A DNA stretch of 64,000 nucleotides from Gonatopus flavifemur (lineage: Eukaryota; Arthropoda; Insecta; Hymenoptera; Dryinidae): the NCBI GenBank assembly GCA_018340375.1, contig JAFFJZ010000026.1, positions 2,170,001-2,234,000 of the forward strand. The letters run 5' to 3'. Below are positions 35,350 through 45,142 of the stretch, in pieces. Below the pieces are notes generated by a model. That model searched no databases. It was given only the letters and a program-made list of their open reading frames with translations, and was not told the DNA's origin. Position numbers and translations under genes: made by a program. The number at the start of each line of letters is the position of its first letter. Positions within the stretch are counted from its first letter, which is position 1.

Positions 35350-36477
35350 GAGTCGCCTTCGATGCTACATATTTTCGATGCTACATAGCGGCGATCCTAC
35401 ATATTATGTCCAGGTGCCTCGATGCTACATAAGTGCGTTGCTACATAGCTGCGATCCTACATAAGGAGTTTTTTACAAAATGTCGATCGGCTCGATGCTA
35501 CATATGCTCGATCCTACATATGGTGTTCCTTTGTACAGGTGCTTCGATGCTACATATGCTCGATGCTACATATGGTATTTCTTTGTACTGATGACTCGAT
35601 GCTACATATGCTCGATCCTACATAAGATATTCTTTCGTGGGAATGCCTCGATGCTACATGAGTGCGTTGCTACATAGCTGCGATCCTGCATAGGGATTTT
35701 TTTGACGTAATGTCGAACGGCCCGATGCTACATAAGCTCGATCCTACATATGATATTCTTTTGTACAAATGCCTCGATGTTACATAAGTGCGTTGGTACA
35801 TAGCTGCGATCCTACATAAGGATTTTTTTGACGAAATGTCAAAATGTTTTTGTACAAATGCCTCGATGTTACATAAGTGCCTTATGTAGGATCGCAGCTA
35901 TGTAGCAACGCGCTTATGTAGCAGCGAGTCACTTGTACAAAGGGATATCATATGTAGGATCGAGCATATGTAGCATCGAGCCGTTCGACATTTCGTCAAA
36001 AAAATCCTTATGTAGGATCGCAGCTATGTAGCAACGCACTTATGTAGCATCGAGGCATTTGTACAAAAGAATATCATATGTAGGATCGAGCTTATGTAGC
36101 ATCGGGCCGTTGGACATTACGTCAAAAAAATCCCTATGCAGGATCGCAGCTTTGTAGCAACGCACTTATGTAGCATCGAGGCATTCGCACGAAAGAATAT
36201 CTTATGTAGGATCGAGCATATGTAGCATCGAGTCATCAGTACAAAGAAATACCATATGTAGCATCGAGCATATGTAGCATCGAAGCACCTGTACAAAGGA
36301 ACACCATATGTAGGATCGAGCATATGTAGCATCGAGCCGATCGACATTTTGTAAAAAACTCCTTATGTAGGATCGCAGCTATGTAGCAACGCACTTATGT
36401 AGCATCGAAGCACCTGGACATAATATGTAGGATCGCCGCTATGTAGCATCGAAAATATGTAGCATCGAAGCTCCCCC
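35350..36477. mobile_element. 1.1-kb hairpin made of CGATGCTACATA words, 9-bp duplication
   Basis: Flanked by TTTGAATTG on both sides (35,341-35,349; 36,478-36,486). The left half repeats CGATGCTACATA and CGATCCTACATA words, with spacers such as GTGCGTTGCTACATAGCTG; the right half is the inverted copy, folding near 35,890. There are dozens of copies of the word. Left arm of the giant element keeps the empty target at 22,156-22,164. The 9-bp duplication suggests an MULE-type transposase moved it. The reading frames inside are mirror images of each other and not genes. Confidence 0.85.
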
Positions 36478-36486
36478 TTTGAATTG

Positions 36487-36640
36487 TTTGAATTTCAGGT
36501 GCTGATAAAAGCAGGTGAAATACTATGCCACCATTTTTTGGTCCGTGATTGACTATTACTTATTCAAAACGCCACGTATGCCAACTACGACAGTGGATGA
36601 GATCCACAATGCTGTTCAGGATTTACTATTCGTAGATTTT
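36487..36640 (+). repeat. Right-arm copy of the transposase gene start and upstream region
   Basis: Inverted counterpart of about 22,020-22,160, including the ATG region of the transposase gene. Similarity stops abruptly near 36,637. Confidence 0.8.
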
Positions 36641-36679
36641 TTATTACTCAACCACAAAAATGAGGACATCATTGAATAA
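36578..36679 (+). pseudogene. Truncated duplicate of the transposase N-terminus
   Basis: ATG at 36,578 gives MPTTTVDEIHNAVQDLL, matching residues 4-20 of the left-arm gene, then diverges and stops after 33 codons. It shows that the inverted repeat reaches into the coding region. Whether it is expressed is unknown. Confidence 0.7.
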
Positions 36680-37503
36680 AATATATATGTTTTATATGAG
36701 ATTTTTCAGTATACTTACACTCCTGGATGGGATGTATTGTTTGTTACATATTTGTTTTGGGATATATATCGGTAGAAAGTGTTGGTTTCACAATGCCAAC
36801 TTCCGCAGTGGAAATCATTTCATTTCTTCAATAGATCTTTTCAAATCTGCTTTCTCATTGGCTTTGGGATCTGTCTGAAGAAACTTACGGAAGTAAGTCT
36901 GCAGAAAGCACCTGTTTGAAATCTGGTATAAATGTTATTCCAGAAAATGATGCGAGAACTTCATATTACAAATCATATCTTTGGACATAAGAATCATAAC
37001 AACCCACACAGCATCACAGTTTGGAAAGAGTTCATATTCAATTCATTTGGAACTAGGAGAATCCAGAATGAATGCATTAAGAACTCTTCCTGAACCAGTG
37101 TTGCTGTGTAGGAAATGCACAACAGATTCCTGTTCCACACCTACTTACGTAAGTTCCTTGTCTTCAGATGCGAATACACATGAGGAAGCAGACTTTCCAG
37201 GTTTTGTTGCAGAAAAATGATCACTATTGAAGCATGTGTTAAATGTGTCAATGGGTATGGTTGGCCGAAAACATAACCCTTGCAAAAAAATGGTTACCAC
37301 GGAGGTTATTATTAGTATTAAGGATTTATATGAAATATTTCATCATTTGTTTTTTGGTTTGTAATAGGCTTGTCACGTCGAATATCAAATAAATGATTGC
37401 ATTGGGAAAAATGTTTTCTTATGCTAAACAAAAAGTTTTGTTGATATATGCTCAACCAAAGGAATCATTTACCATAACCTTATTTTGATTCAGGTCACGA
37501 CAT

Positions 37504-37558
37504 GGGATCTTTTATGTATTGCTTATTGTGGCAATAAAGTCAATTACTACTACTACTA
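37504..37558 (+). mobile_element. 55-bp 5'-truncated LINE 3' end
   Basis: TTTATGTATTGCTTATTGTG runs to a (TAC)n tail, flanked by the perfect 13-bp duplication CAGGTCACGACAT (37,491-37,503; 37,559-37,571). Same LINE tail as at 25,093. Confidence 0.85.
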
Positions 37559-37800
37559 CAGGTCACGACATTTTTGGTTGACGTAAGAAAAGTGTTTGTT
37601 GTGAAAAATAAGAGATTTTGTTTATATATGCCTAACTAAATCAATTTGAGGAATTTTGGTTAACTACGCGAAATATTTGGGTAGAACAACCAAAATTTGG
37701 TTGTGCTGAACCAATATTTTGTACATTCAACCAAAACACAATTCGGTTGAAATAACGGCATGTTTTTTTTTCAGTGTGAATGAATAAAGGAATGAATATT

Positions 37801-37869
37801 CCCTGGTAAAAATTTCCTATATGGAAAGTGAAACATCCTACCGGTTTCTATGGGAAATTTTTAGCAGGG
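37801..37869. repeat. 69-bp mini-hairpin, CCCTGGTAAAAATTTCC ends, duplication TT
   Basis: Left end CCCTGGTAAAAATTTCC pairs with GGGAAATTTTTAGCAGGG at the right; TT on both sides. Confidence 0.7.
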
Positions 37870-38076
37870 TTCCTTTTGTGATGTATTCGAACATTGTTGA
37901 AAGAAAAGAATCAACCATCATTACTTCATAAATAAATGGATAAACAAAACCACTTAACTCCTTCTTGACTTATGATTTTGTGTATTTTTTTTTTTATCAG
38001 GACACTGAGAATTCTGATCTGCATAGTTCTCTGGGCAATGCTATTAGGATTCGCGAAATTAATAGAACGCTAACGG

Positions 38077-38198
38077 CCCTGGTTAAAGCATCATGGTGAT
38101 TCATAGGAGTTCTTTTGTATTATTTATGAAATTTCATAAATGAATGTATATGATTGATATCGAGACTTCTATGAATCGCTATGATGCTTTAACCAGGG
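38077..38198. repeat. 122-bp mini-hairpin, CCCTGGTTAAAGCATCAT ends, duplication GG
   Basis: About 35-bp TIRs (CCCTGGTTAAAGCATCATGG and complement) flanked by GG. Confidence 0.75.
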
Positions 38199-38471
38199 GG
38201 ATATGTCAGTCCATGCCTTCTGAACCGAAGAGGTACATAACGAACCAACTGATGAGGAATTCCTCTAGAGCGCCATGTGCTAAACATTATATGTATAAAA
38301 CTACATTATATGTAAAAACATTATATGTATATGTATGACTTGTCCAAGTCTGGGGACGACCAACGAGAATTTTTATATGAATGGAAATTCGGTTTTCTGA
38401 TAGTTCTCAGACAATGCCTTTGAAACTTGGGAAAAACAGAAGGTGGGAAGAAATAGGGAATGTGCTTCAAG

Positions 38472-38643
38472 CCCTGGTGGAAATGAGGCGTTGAAGCGGA
38501 CCGAAGTCCCAGAAAAGTCTAACCTAAAAGTCATCGAAGCGCAACAAAGAGTCACCTAAGAGTAACTAAGGAGGGAATTGAAACATTTTCCCGCTTCACT
38601 TGTTTCAATTCCCTCTTCCTTCACTTTTGGATTTTCACCAGGG
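38472..38643. repeat. 172-bp element with CCCTGGTGGAAAT ends, duplication AG
   Basis: Short TIR (CCCTGGTGGAAAT against ATTTTCACCAGGG) and an internal GAGGGAATTGAAAC hairpin; AG on both sides. Confidence 0.65.
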
Positions 38644-39151
38644 AGGTCCAATGAATTATGCTCATTCAGTATCAGTATAGGGAAATGCACTAGTATGGGG
38701 CAAACGAGTGTGAGTTTTTGAATATACCAACACCCGATTTTTATATATTACCGAGGCCATAATTTCGAAAGTGGGAGGGTAAAAACCATGGAACTCACAC
38801 GCAATCTTGTTGAAAGTGCCGTGACCTGAAAATGGGCAGAAAAAAGTTGCCCCAATCTGGGGAGACCCAGGATGAATTTTTGAGAACATGTGAATATAGG
38901 TTTTTGATATTCCCAAGCCCATAATTGGGAATCTAAGGAGGTACAAACTATAAAACTCATGGGAGATATGTTCCAGAGTCCACCGGACTGTAATTCATAG
39001 GTAGTGAAGTTAATCCAGCCTGAGGCAACTGTGTATGAAGTGTTAAATATATCAAAAAACAAAATTCCAAGATTTCCAAGATCATAACTTCCAGACCAAA
39101 AGACGACGAACGATGGAACTCACAGAAAATTTGTGAAAGAGTACCCTGAAC

Positions 39152-39323
39152 CAGTGCTGCCAGAATGGAGGGCGAGGTCCGTCGAGGCTACCCTCTCTCC
39201 GTTACATGTCCCCTACGGTCCTTTTTTAGTACGCACACGATACGTACTAGAAAAGCACCGTAGGGGAAATGTAACGGAGAGAGGGTGCCTCGACGGTCCT
39301 CGCCCTCCATTCTGGCAGCACTG
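39152..39323. mobile_element. 172-bp hAT-type MITE
   Basis: Near-perfect hairpin with CAGTGCTGCCAGAATGG ends, flanked by CCCTGAAC (39,144-39,151) and CCCTAAAC (39,324-39,331), an 8-bp duplication with one change. Confidence 0.8.
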
Positions 39324-39742
39324 CCCTAAACTGTGATCGATAGGTAGAAAAGTTGTCCCAGGGTGGCGATTCTGTATGAATTTTTGAATATATAAAAATA
39401 CGAACTTTTATTATTTTCAAGCCGATAACTCGCAAACTGAGGGAGTAGAAAGCATGAAACGCATGGGGAATTTTCTTTACAGTCCCTGGGACGGTAATTT
39501 GTTCATAGAAAATATTCCCCAGGCTGGGGCAATTCTGTATGAATTTCAGGGGTGCCCAAGTCACGGTGCAATGGTGCGATTTGCACCATGAAAATTTTTG
39601 GGGGAGATTTTTTATAATGGGAATTTGAAAATTGTTTACTAAGAGTTAGTAATTATTAAAAGCCTGTGTGAACGTATGAAAATTTGTCAGCGGGGAGGGA
39701 CTTTGTTCTTTAGTAATCAAGGGGGGATCGCACCATGTACTA

Positions 39743-39862
39743 TCCTAACAGGAATTCCCGATGAAATACCTCGTGTAATGAAACAAATAGATAGAAAACC
39801 GATCGGTTTCTCATCGATTTGTTCCATCACACGATGAATTCCATCGGGGATTCCTACCAGGG
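39743..39862. repeat. 120-bp hairpin MITE of the CCCTGG type, duplication TA
   Basis: TCCTAACAGGAATTCCCGAT pairs with ATCGGGGATTCCTACCAGGG; TA on both sides. It folds at CCGATCGG. Confidence 0.7.
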
Positions 39863-39899
39863 TATAGGGGGGAGGGGCCCCCTGATGAATTTTTGAATA

Positions 39900-40127
39900 C
39901 CGTAAACTGCGGTTACTTGGGACTGAGAGGGTTACTTTGTGGGATGTATTTCTACGCCCATTCACATATATTTTGTTTTATAACTGTTCGAGAATAATCT
40001 TCCGTCGGACAAGGGAATTATAGGAAACCGATTAGGGGAGTCAAAAACCGCATAGAGAACGATTCCGAATTCATTACGTATTTCACAAAGTAATCCCGAA
40101 AAATCACAAAGTAACCCCAGTCTACGG
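39900..40127. repeat. 228-bp MITE, CCGTAGACTGGGGTTAC-like ends, TA duplication
   Basis: CCGTAAACTGCGGTTACTT at the left and its near complement at the right (GTAACCCCAGTCTACGG); TA flanks both sides. Confidence 0.75.
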
Positions 40128-43100
40128 TATAGAAAAACAAGGAGTTTCATTATTTCCGAGACCATAACTTCTAAACTGAAGAGGTACAAACGATGAAACT
40201 CATAGGGAATCTCCTCTAGCGTCCCCTGAACTGTGATTTATACGTAGAAAAGTTGCCTCAACCAGGGGCTATTCTTCATGATTCGTTAGAGATAGAAAAG
40301 AACGGTTTTTGAATATTCCCGAGCCCATAAGTTCTAAACTAAGGAGGTACAAACGATGAAACTCATGGGGAATCTTCTCTAGGGTCTTGTGAACTGTAAT
40401 TTATACGTAGAAAGGTTGCCCCGGCTCGGGGCAATTCTGTATGATTTTTTGAAGATAGAAAAACACGGATTTTCAATATATCCCGGTACATAACTTCTAA
40501 ACTGAAGAAGTACAAACAATGAAACTCATAAAGAATCTCCATCAGAGTCTCCTGAACTTCAATTGATACGTAACAAGGTTGCCCCAGCTCGGGGCAATTT
40601 TGTATGATTTTTTTAATATAAAAAAACACGGATTTTCAATATTTCCCGGCCTATGACTTTTAAACTAAGGAGGTACAAACGATGAAACTCACAGGGAACC
40701 TTCTATAGGGTCTCCTGAACTGTAATTCATTCATAGAAAAACTGCCCCAGTCATGGGGAATTCTGTATCATTTTTCAAATATAGGAAAACACGGATTTCC
40801 AATATTCCTGGCCCATGACTTTTAAACTGAGGAGGTAAAAACGATGAAACTCATAGGAAATCTTCTCTGGGATCCCCTGAATTGTAATTTATACGTAGCA
40901 GAGTTGCCCCAGCTCAGAGGATCTCTTTATGATTTTTTTTAAATATAGAAGAACACGGATTTTCAATATTTCCCGGCCTTTAACTTTCAAACTAAGGAGG
41001 GACAATCGATGAAACTCATAAGGAACGATGAAATTCGCGGGGAATATTCTTGGGAGGTCGGCGGACAATAGTTGATGCATAGAAAGTTTGCTCCAGTCAG
41101 GGGCAATTCTGTATGATTTTTTGAAGTTCGAAAATTTCGATATTGATATATTCTAAGGCTTTGAACTTCCATACCAAGGAGGTACAAACGATGAAACTTG
41201 CAGGGAATGGTCTTGGGAGGTCCCCAAACAATAGCCAATGCATAGAAAGTTTGCCCCAGTCAGGGGCAATGCTGTATGATTTTTCAAGGTTGCAGAAATT
41301 TCGATATTTCTATATTCCAAGGCTTATAACTTTCAAACCAAGGTGGTACAAACGATGAAACTTGCAGGCAATATTCTTGGGAGGTAACCGAACATTAATT
41401 TATCCATAGAAAGTTTGCCCCAGTCAGGGGCAATTCTGTATGTTTTTTCAAAGTTTCAGGAATTTCGATATTTCTATATTCCAAGGCTCATAACTCCCAA
41501 ACCAAGGAGGTACAAACGATGAAACTTGCAGGGAATATTCTTGGGAAGTCACCAAACAATATTTAACGCATACAAAGTTTGCCCCAGTCAGGGGCAATTC
41601 TGTGTGATTTTTCAAAGTTCGAAAATTCCGATATTTCTATATTGCAAGTCTTATAACTTCCAAACCAAGGACGTACAAACGATTAAACTTGCAGGGAATA
41701 TTTCAGGAGGTCACCGAACAATAGTTGATGCATAGAAAGTTTGCCCCAGTCAGGGGCAATTCTGTATGTTTTTTCAAAGTTTCAGCAATTTCGATATTCC
41801 TATATTCCAAGGCTCATAACTTCTGAACCAAGGGGGTACAAACGATGAAACTTGCAGGCAATATTCTTGGGAGGTCACTAAACATTAATTCATCCATAGA
41901 AAGTTCGCCCCAGTCAGGGGCAATTCTGTGTGATTTTTCAAAGTGATAAAATTCCGATATTTCTATATTCCAAGGCTTATAACTTCCAAACCGAAGAGGT
42001 ATAAACGATGAAACTTGCAGGGAATATTCTCAAGGGGTCCTGGAACAATAATTCATTCATAGAAAGTTTTCCCCAGTAAGGGGCAATGCTGTGTGTTTTT
42101 TCAAAGTTTCAGAAATTTCGATATTCATGGATTCCAAGGCTCATAACTTCCAATTCAAGGAGGTACAAACGATGAAACTTGCAGGGAATATCCTCGGGAG
42201 GTCCAGGAACAATAATTTATTTATAGTAGATCAGCCCCAGTCAGGGGCAATTCTGTAAGATTTTTCAAAGTTCAAAAATTCCGATATTTATACATTCCAA
42301 GGCTTTTAACTTCCATACCAAGGAGGGACAAACGATGAAACTTGCGGGGAATGGTCTTGGGAGGTCCCCAAACAATAGCCAATGCATAGAAAGTTTGCCC
42401 CAGTCAGGGGCAATTCTGTGTGATTTCTCAACGTTCGGAAATTCCGATATTTATATATTCCAAGGCTCATAACTCCCAATCCAAGGAGGTACAAACGATG
42501 AAACTTGCAGGGAATATCCTCGGGAGGTCCAGGAACAATAATTTATCCATAGTAGATCTGCCCCAGTCAGGGGCAATTCTGTTGGATTTTTCAAATTTCG
42601 AAAATTTCGATATTTATATATTCCAAGGCTTATAACTTCCAAACCAAGGAGGTACTAACGATGAAACTTGCAGGGAATATTCTTGGGAGGTCACCAAACA
42701 ATAATTTATCCATAGAAAGTTTGCCCCAGTCAGGGGCAATTCTGTATGTTTTTTCAAAGTTTCAGGAATTTCGATATTTCTATATTCCAAGGCTCATAAC
42801 TCCCAAACCAAGGAGGTACAAACGATGAAACTTGCAGGGAATATTCTTGGGAAGTCACCAAACAATATTTAACGCATAGAAAGTTTGCCCCAGTCAGGGG
42901 CAATTCTGTTGGATTTTTCAAATTTCGAAAATTTCGATATTTATATATTCCAAGGCTTATAACTTCCAAACCAAGGAGGTACAAACGATGAAACTTGCAG
43001 GGAATATTCTCAAGGGGTCCTGGAACAATAATTCATTCATAGAAAGTTTGCCCCAGTAAGGGGCAATGCTGTGTGTTTTTTCAAAGTTTCAGAAATTTCG

Positions 43101-43560
43101 ATATTTATATATTCCAAGGCTCATAACTCCCAATCCAAGGAGGTACAAACGATGAAACTTGCAGGGAATATCCTCGGGAGGTCCAGGAACAATAATTCAT
43201 TTATAGTAGATCTGACCCAGTCAGGGGCAATTCTGTAAGATTTTTCAAAGTTCCAAAATTCCGATATTTATACCTTCCAAGGCTTTTAACTTCCATACCA
43301 AGGAGGTACAAACGATGAAACTTGCAGGGAATATTCTTGGGAAGTCACCAAACAATATTTAACGCATAGAAAGTTTGCCCCAGCCAGGGGCAATTCTGTA
43401 TGATTTTTTACAGTTCGAAAATTCCGATATTTGTACATTCCAAGGCCTATAACTTCCATACCAAGGAGGTACAAACGATGAAACTTGCAGGGAATATTCT
43501 CAAGAGGTCCTGGAACAATAATTTATGCATAGAAAAGTTGCCCCAGTCAGGGGCAATTCA

Positions 43561-45133
43561 CTATGATTGTTTAAAATTCGAAAAAAAAATTTTTTCCCAT
43601 GTAAAATCAGTTTTTCGCTTGTAACTTCCCCCCCTTTTACTTCTTCGAAAAATCCTTTGCGTTACAATCATCTACGTCCCGAGACCTTCTAAATGAGCTA
43701 TCATTCATTAAAATCGGTGGAAGTCGGGGGCAGACCATTTTTTCAAATTTCTGTAACTTCTTTATTTTTGAGGTACAAACGAAATTTTTTTCGGTACAAT
43801 CAGGTACTAACGATGCGCTTCCGGATGCCAAAAGAAAAATTTTTTTCTCCACTTCGGGGGCTAACTTCATATAGGTCGAAAACTAACGTAGTTTCATCAT
43901 TTTTTTTCAAGTGATCCTAAATGTTCCTTGAAAAAAGTTTTCATGGCATTTATTCGTATATCTTTCTATTTGTAAATGAAATTAAAAAAAAAAATAAATA
44001 AATAAAGTGGTGGCTCCAGCCCTCACTGAACAAAGTCGTGCGCGATGATGATCAATGTGCGCGGAGCACTCTACAGCCCTGTCAAGTGTTAGGAAACAAA
44101 ACAACCAAAAATATTCTCGAGAGAATTGAAATTTGGGGGGCCTTCTCGATTTCCGATTTTTAAAAAACGATTTAAAAAAAAATAACAGCTTTTACAAAGA
44201 AAAAGCCCCTTTTTTCCCGTGTTCTTTTTCTTTTGCTTCAACGTTAAAGGAAAGGAATAGACAATTTTGTTGAAAACGCTTGGATAAGGCCCCCTAAATT
44301 GAATAAGTTTCAATTTGAGCCATCAAACATCAAAATCGGTTCAGTCGTTGAAGCAGAATCGTGCTCCGCGCGCAAGAAACAGTTTTGAGAAAAACGCGTC
44401 TCAAGTTCGAGGAAGAAAAACTCGTAAGTATAAAATAAACTGCGTGGGAAAATATAATTTTGGCTACACATTTCCAAGACCCTAAGAATAAAAATGAAGC
44501 AAAAAGAAAGAAAAAATTTTTCCCGTCAATTTTGACTAGAAACTCCCCTTAAACCATCTCTCTGGGTATGGAAGTTTTTTCATTTCCGCGGTACGAACAA
44601 AATATATCGCGTTATAATCAATTACTTATACACCTCTTCCAGATGCCATAAAAAAAAATCCGAGTTCCCTCCCATGCATCACCACACTCCCGAAAGAGTT
44701 CATAATGTATTCATTTTGAGTCCAAATGAATTATCCGTGAACTCTCCCTGAACTGTGGTGCTGTATGGATTCGCAGCTTGGAGCCAGAGTAGATCAGTTC
44801 CAGTCATTTCAAGTCCAAAGGTACCACTTCTGTCGACGATTCCTCCGGCTCTCGACTCAAAACATATTTTCTCCTATATCTCCTTTTCCTCTGAGGTGCA
44901 AACGAAAATTCCAACGGTACAATCAGGTACAAACGATACCCCTTCGAATGACACCAGACTCGTCCCGATTGGTCGGAATTGCTGGCTGGGGCTTAAGCCC
45001 CCGGGCTATATCTCGGTACCTTTGGAGGTACAAACGAAAATCTTTGCGGTACAATCAGGTACAAACGAAGTACTTTTGATTGGGATTAACAAAAAATTTT
45101 TATCTCCCACTTGCTGGCTAAGTTCACGGAGAT
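43561..45133 (-). repeat. Outer arm, right, of the foldback transposon
   Basis: From 43,930 to 45,133 it is almost identical, inverted, to 14,826-16,030. The stretch 43,561-43,930 has GGTACAATCAGGTACTAACG but no left counterpart, so the left arm seems to have lost about 350 bp there. Confidence 0.85.
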
Positions 45134-45142
45134 CCTAATAAT
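45134..45142. repeat. Target-site duplication CCTAATAAT, right copy
   Basis: Identical to 14,817-14,825. Confidence 0.9.

Larger units (their letters stand above)
36680..38640. other. Right-arm segment opposite the left-arm gene; small insertions only
   Basis: The left arm has the 3.5-kb gene in this position; here there is about 2 kb of unrelated AT-rich sequence. I see no recognisable coding exon. The 36,981-37,220 open frame has no motif I know. It contains a LINE tail (37,504) and three CCCTGG mini-hairpins (37,801, 38,077 and 38,472). The stretch 37,570-37,780 has repeated GGTTGA/TCAACC words and ends TTTTTCAGTGT, probably a further MITE fragment. Confidence 0.5.
38650..43560 (-). repeat. 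Right array of ~163-bp units
   Basis: Inverted counterpart of the 16,040-18,420 array, with the same words in complement (GCCCCAGTCAGGGGCAA, GGAGGTACAAACGATGAAAC, TTGCAGGGAATATTC). At least 16 well-conserved units cover 41.0-43.56 kb. Units become steadily more diverged toward the inside, from 41.0 back to 38.65 kb. Three small elements are inserted at 39,152, 39,743 and 39,900. No gene. Confidence 0.9.
14826..45133. mobile_element. 30.3-kb foldback transposon, FB-NOF/MULE-like
   Basis: The ends ATCTCCGTGAACTTAGCC and its complement are flanked by the perfect 9-bp duplication CCTAATAAT. Three nested layers are inverted copies of each other: outer arms (14,826-16,030 and 43,930-45,133), arrays of a ~163-bp unit (16,040-18,420 and 38,650-43,560), and inner arms (22,030-24,860 and 25,050-36,640). 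The axis lies near 24,960. The left arm holds a transposase/peptidase gene on the minus strand. Known Drosophila FB-NOF elements also have long TIRs made of tandem repeats, 9-bp duplications and an MULE-type NOF transposase. This element is several times longer, partly from later insertions (about 9.4 kb in the right arm). The family name is inferred from structure. Confidence 0.85.

Noticed and set aside
35480..36347. Open frames inside the CGATGCTACATA hairpin
   Set aside because: The same peptide appears on opposite strands in mirrored positions; it is the translation of a repeated word.
36981..37220. 79-residue frame in the right arm as a second transposon gene
   Set aside because: It starts and stops without motif; nearby GT/AG sites do not assemble a convincing spliced protein.
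14826..45133. The 30-kb element as a Maverick/Polinton
   Set aside because: Size and a peptidase fit, but there is no protein-primed DNA polymerase B, retroviral-like integrase, capsid or ATPase gene, and the duplication is 9 bp rather than about 6.
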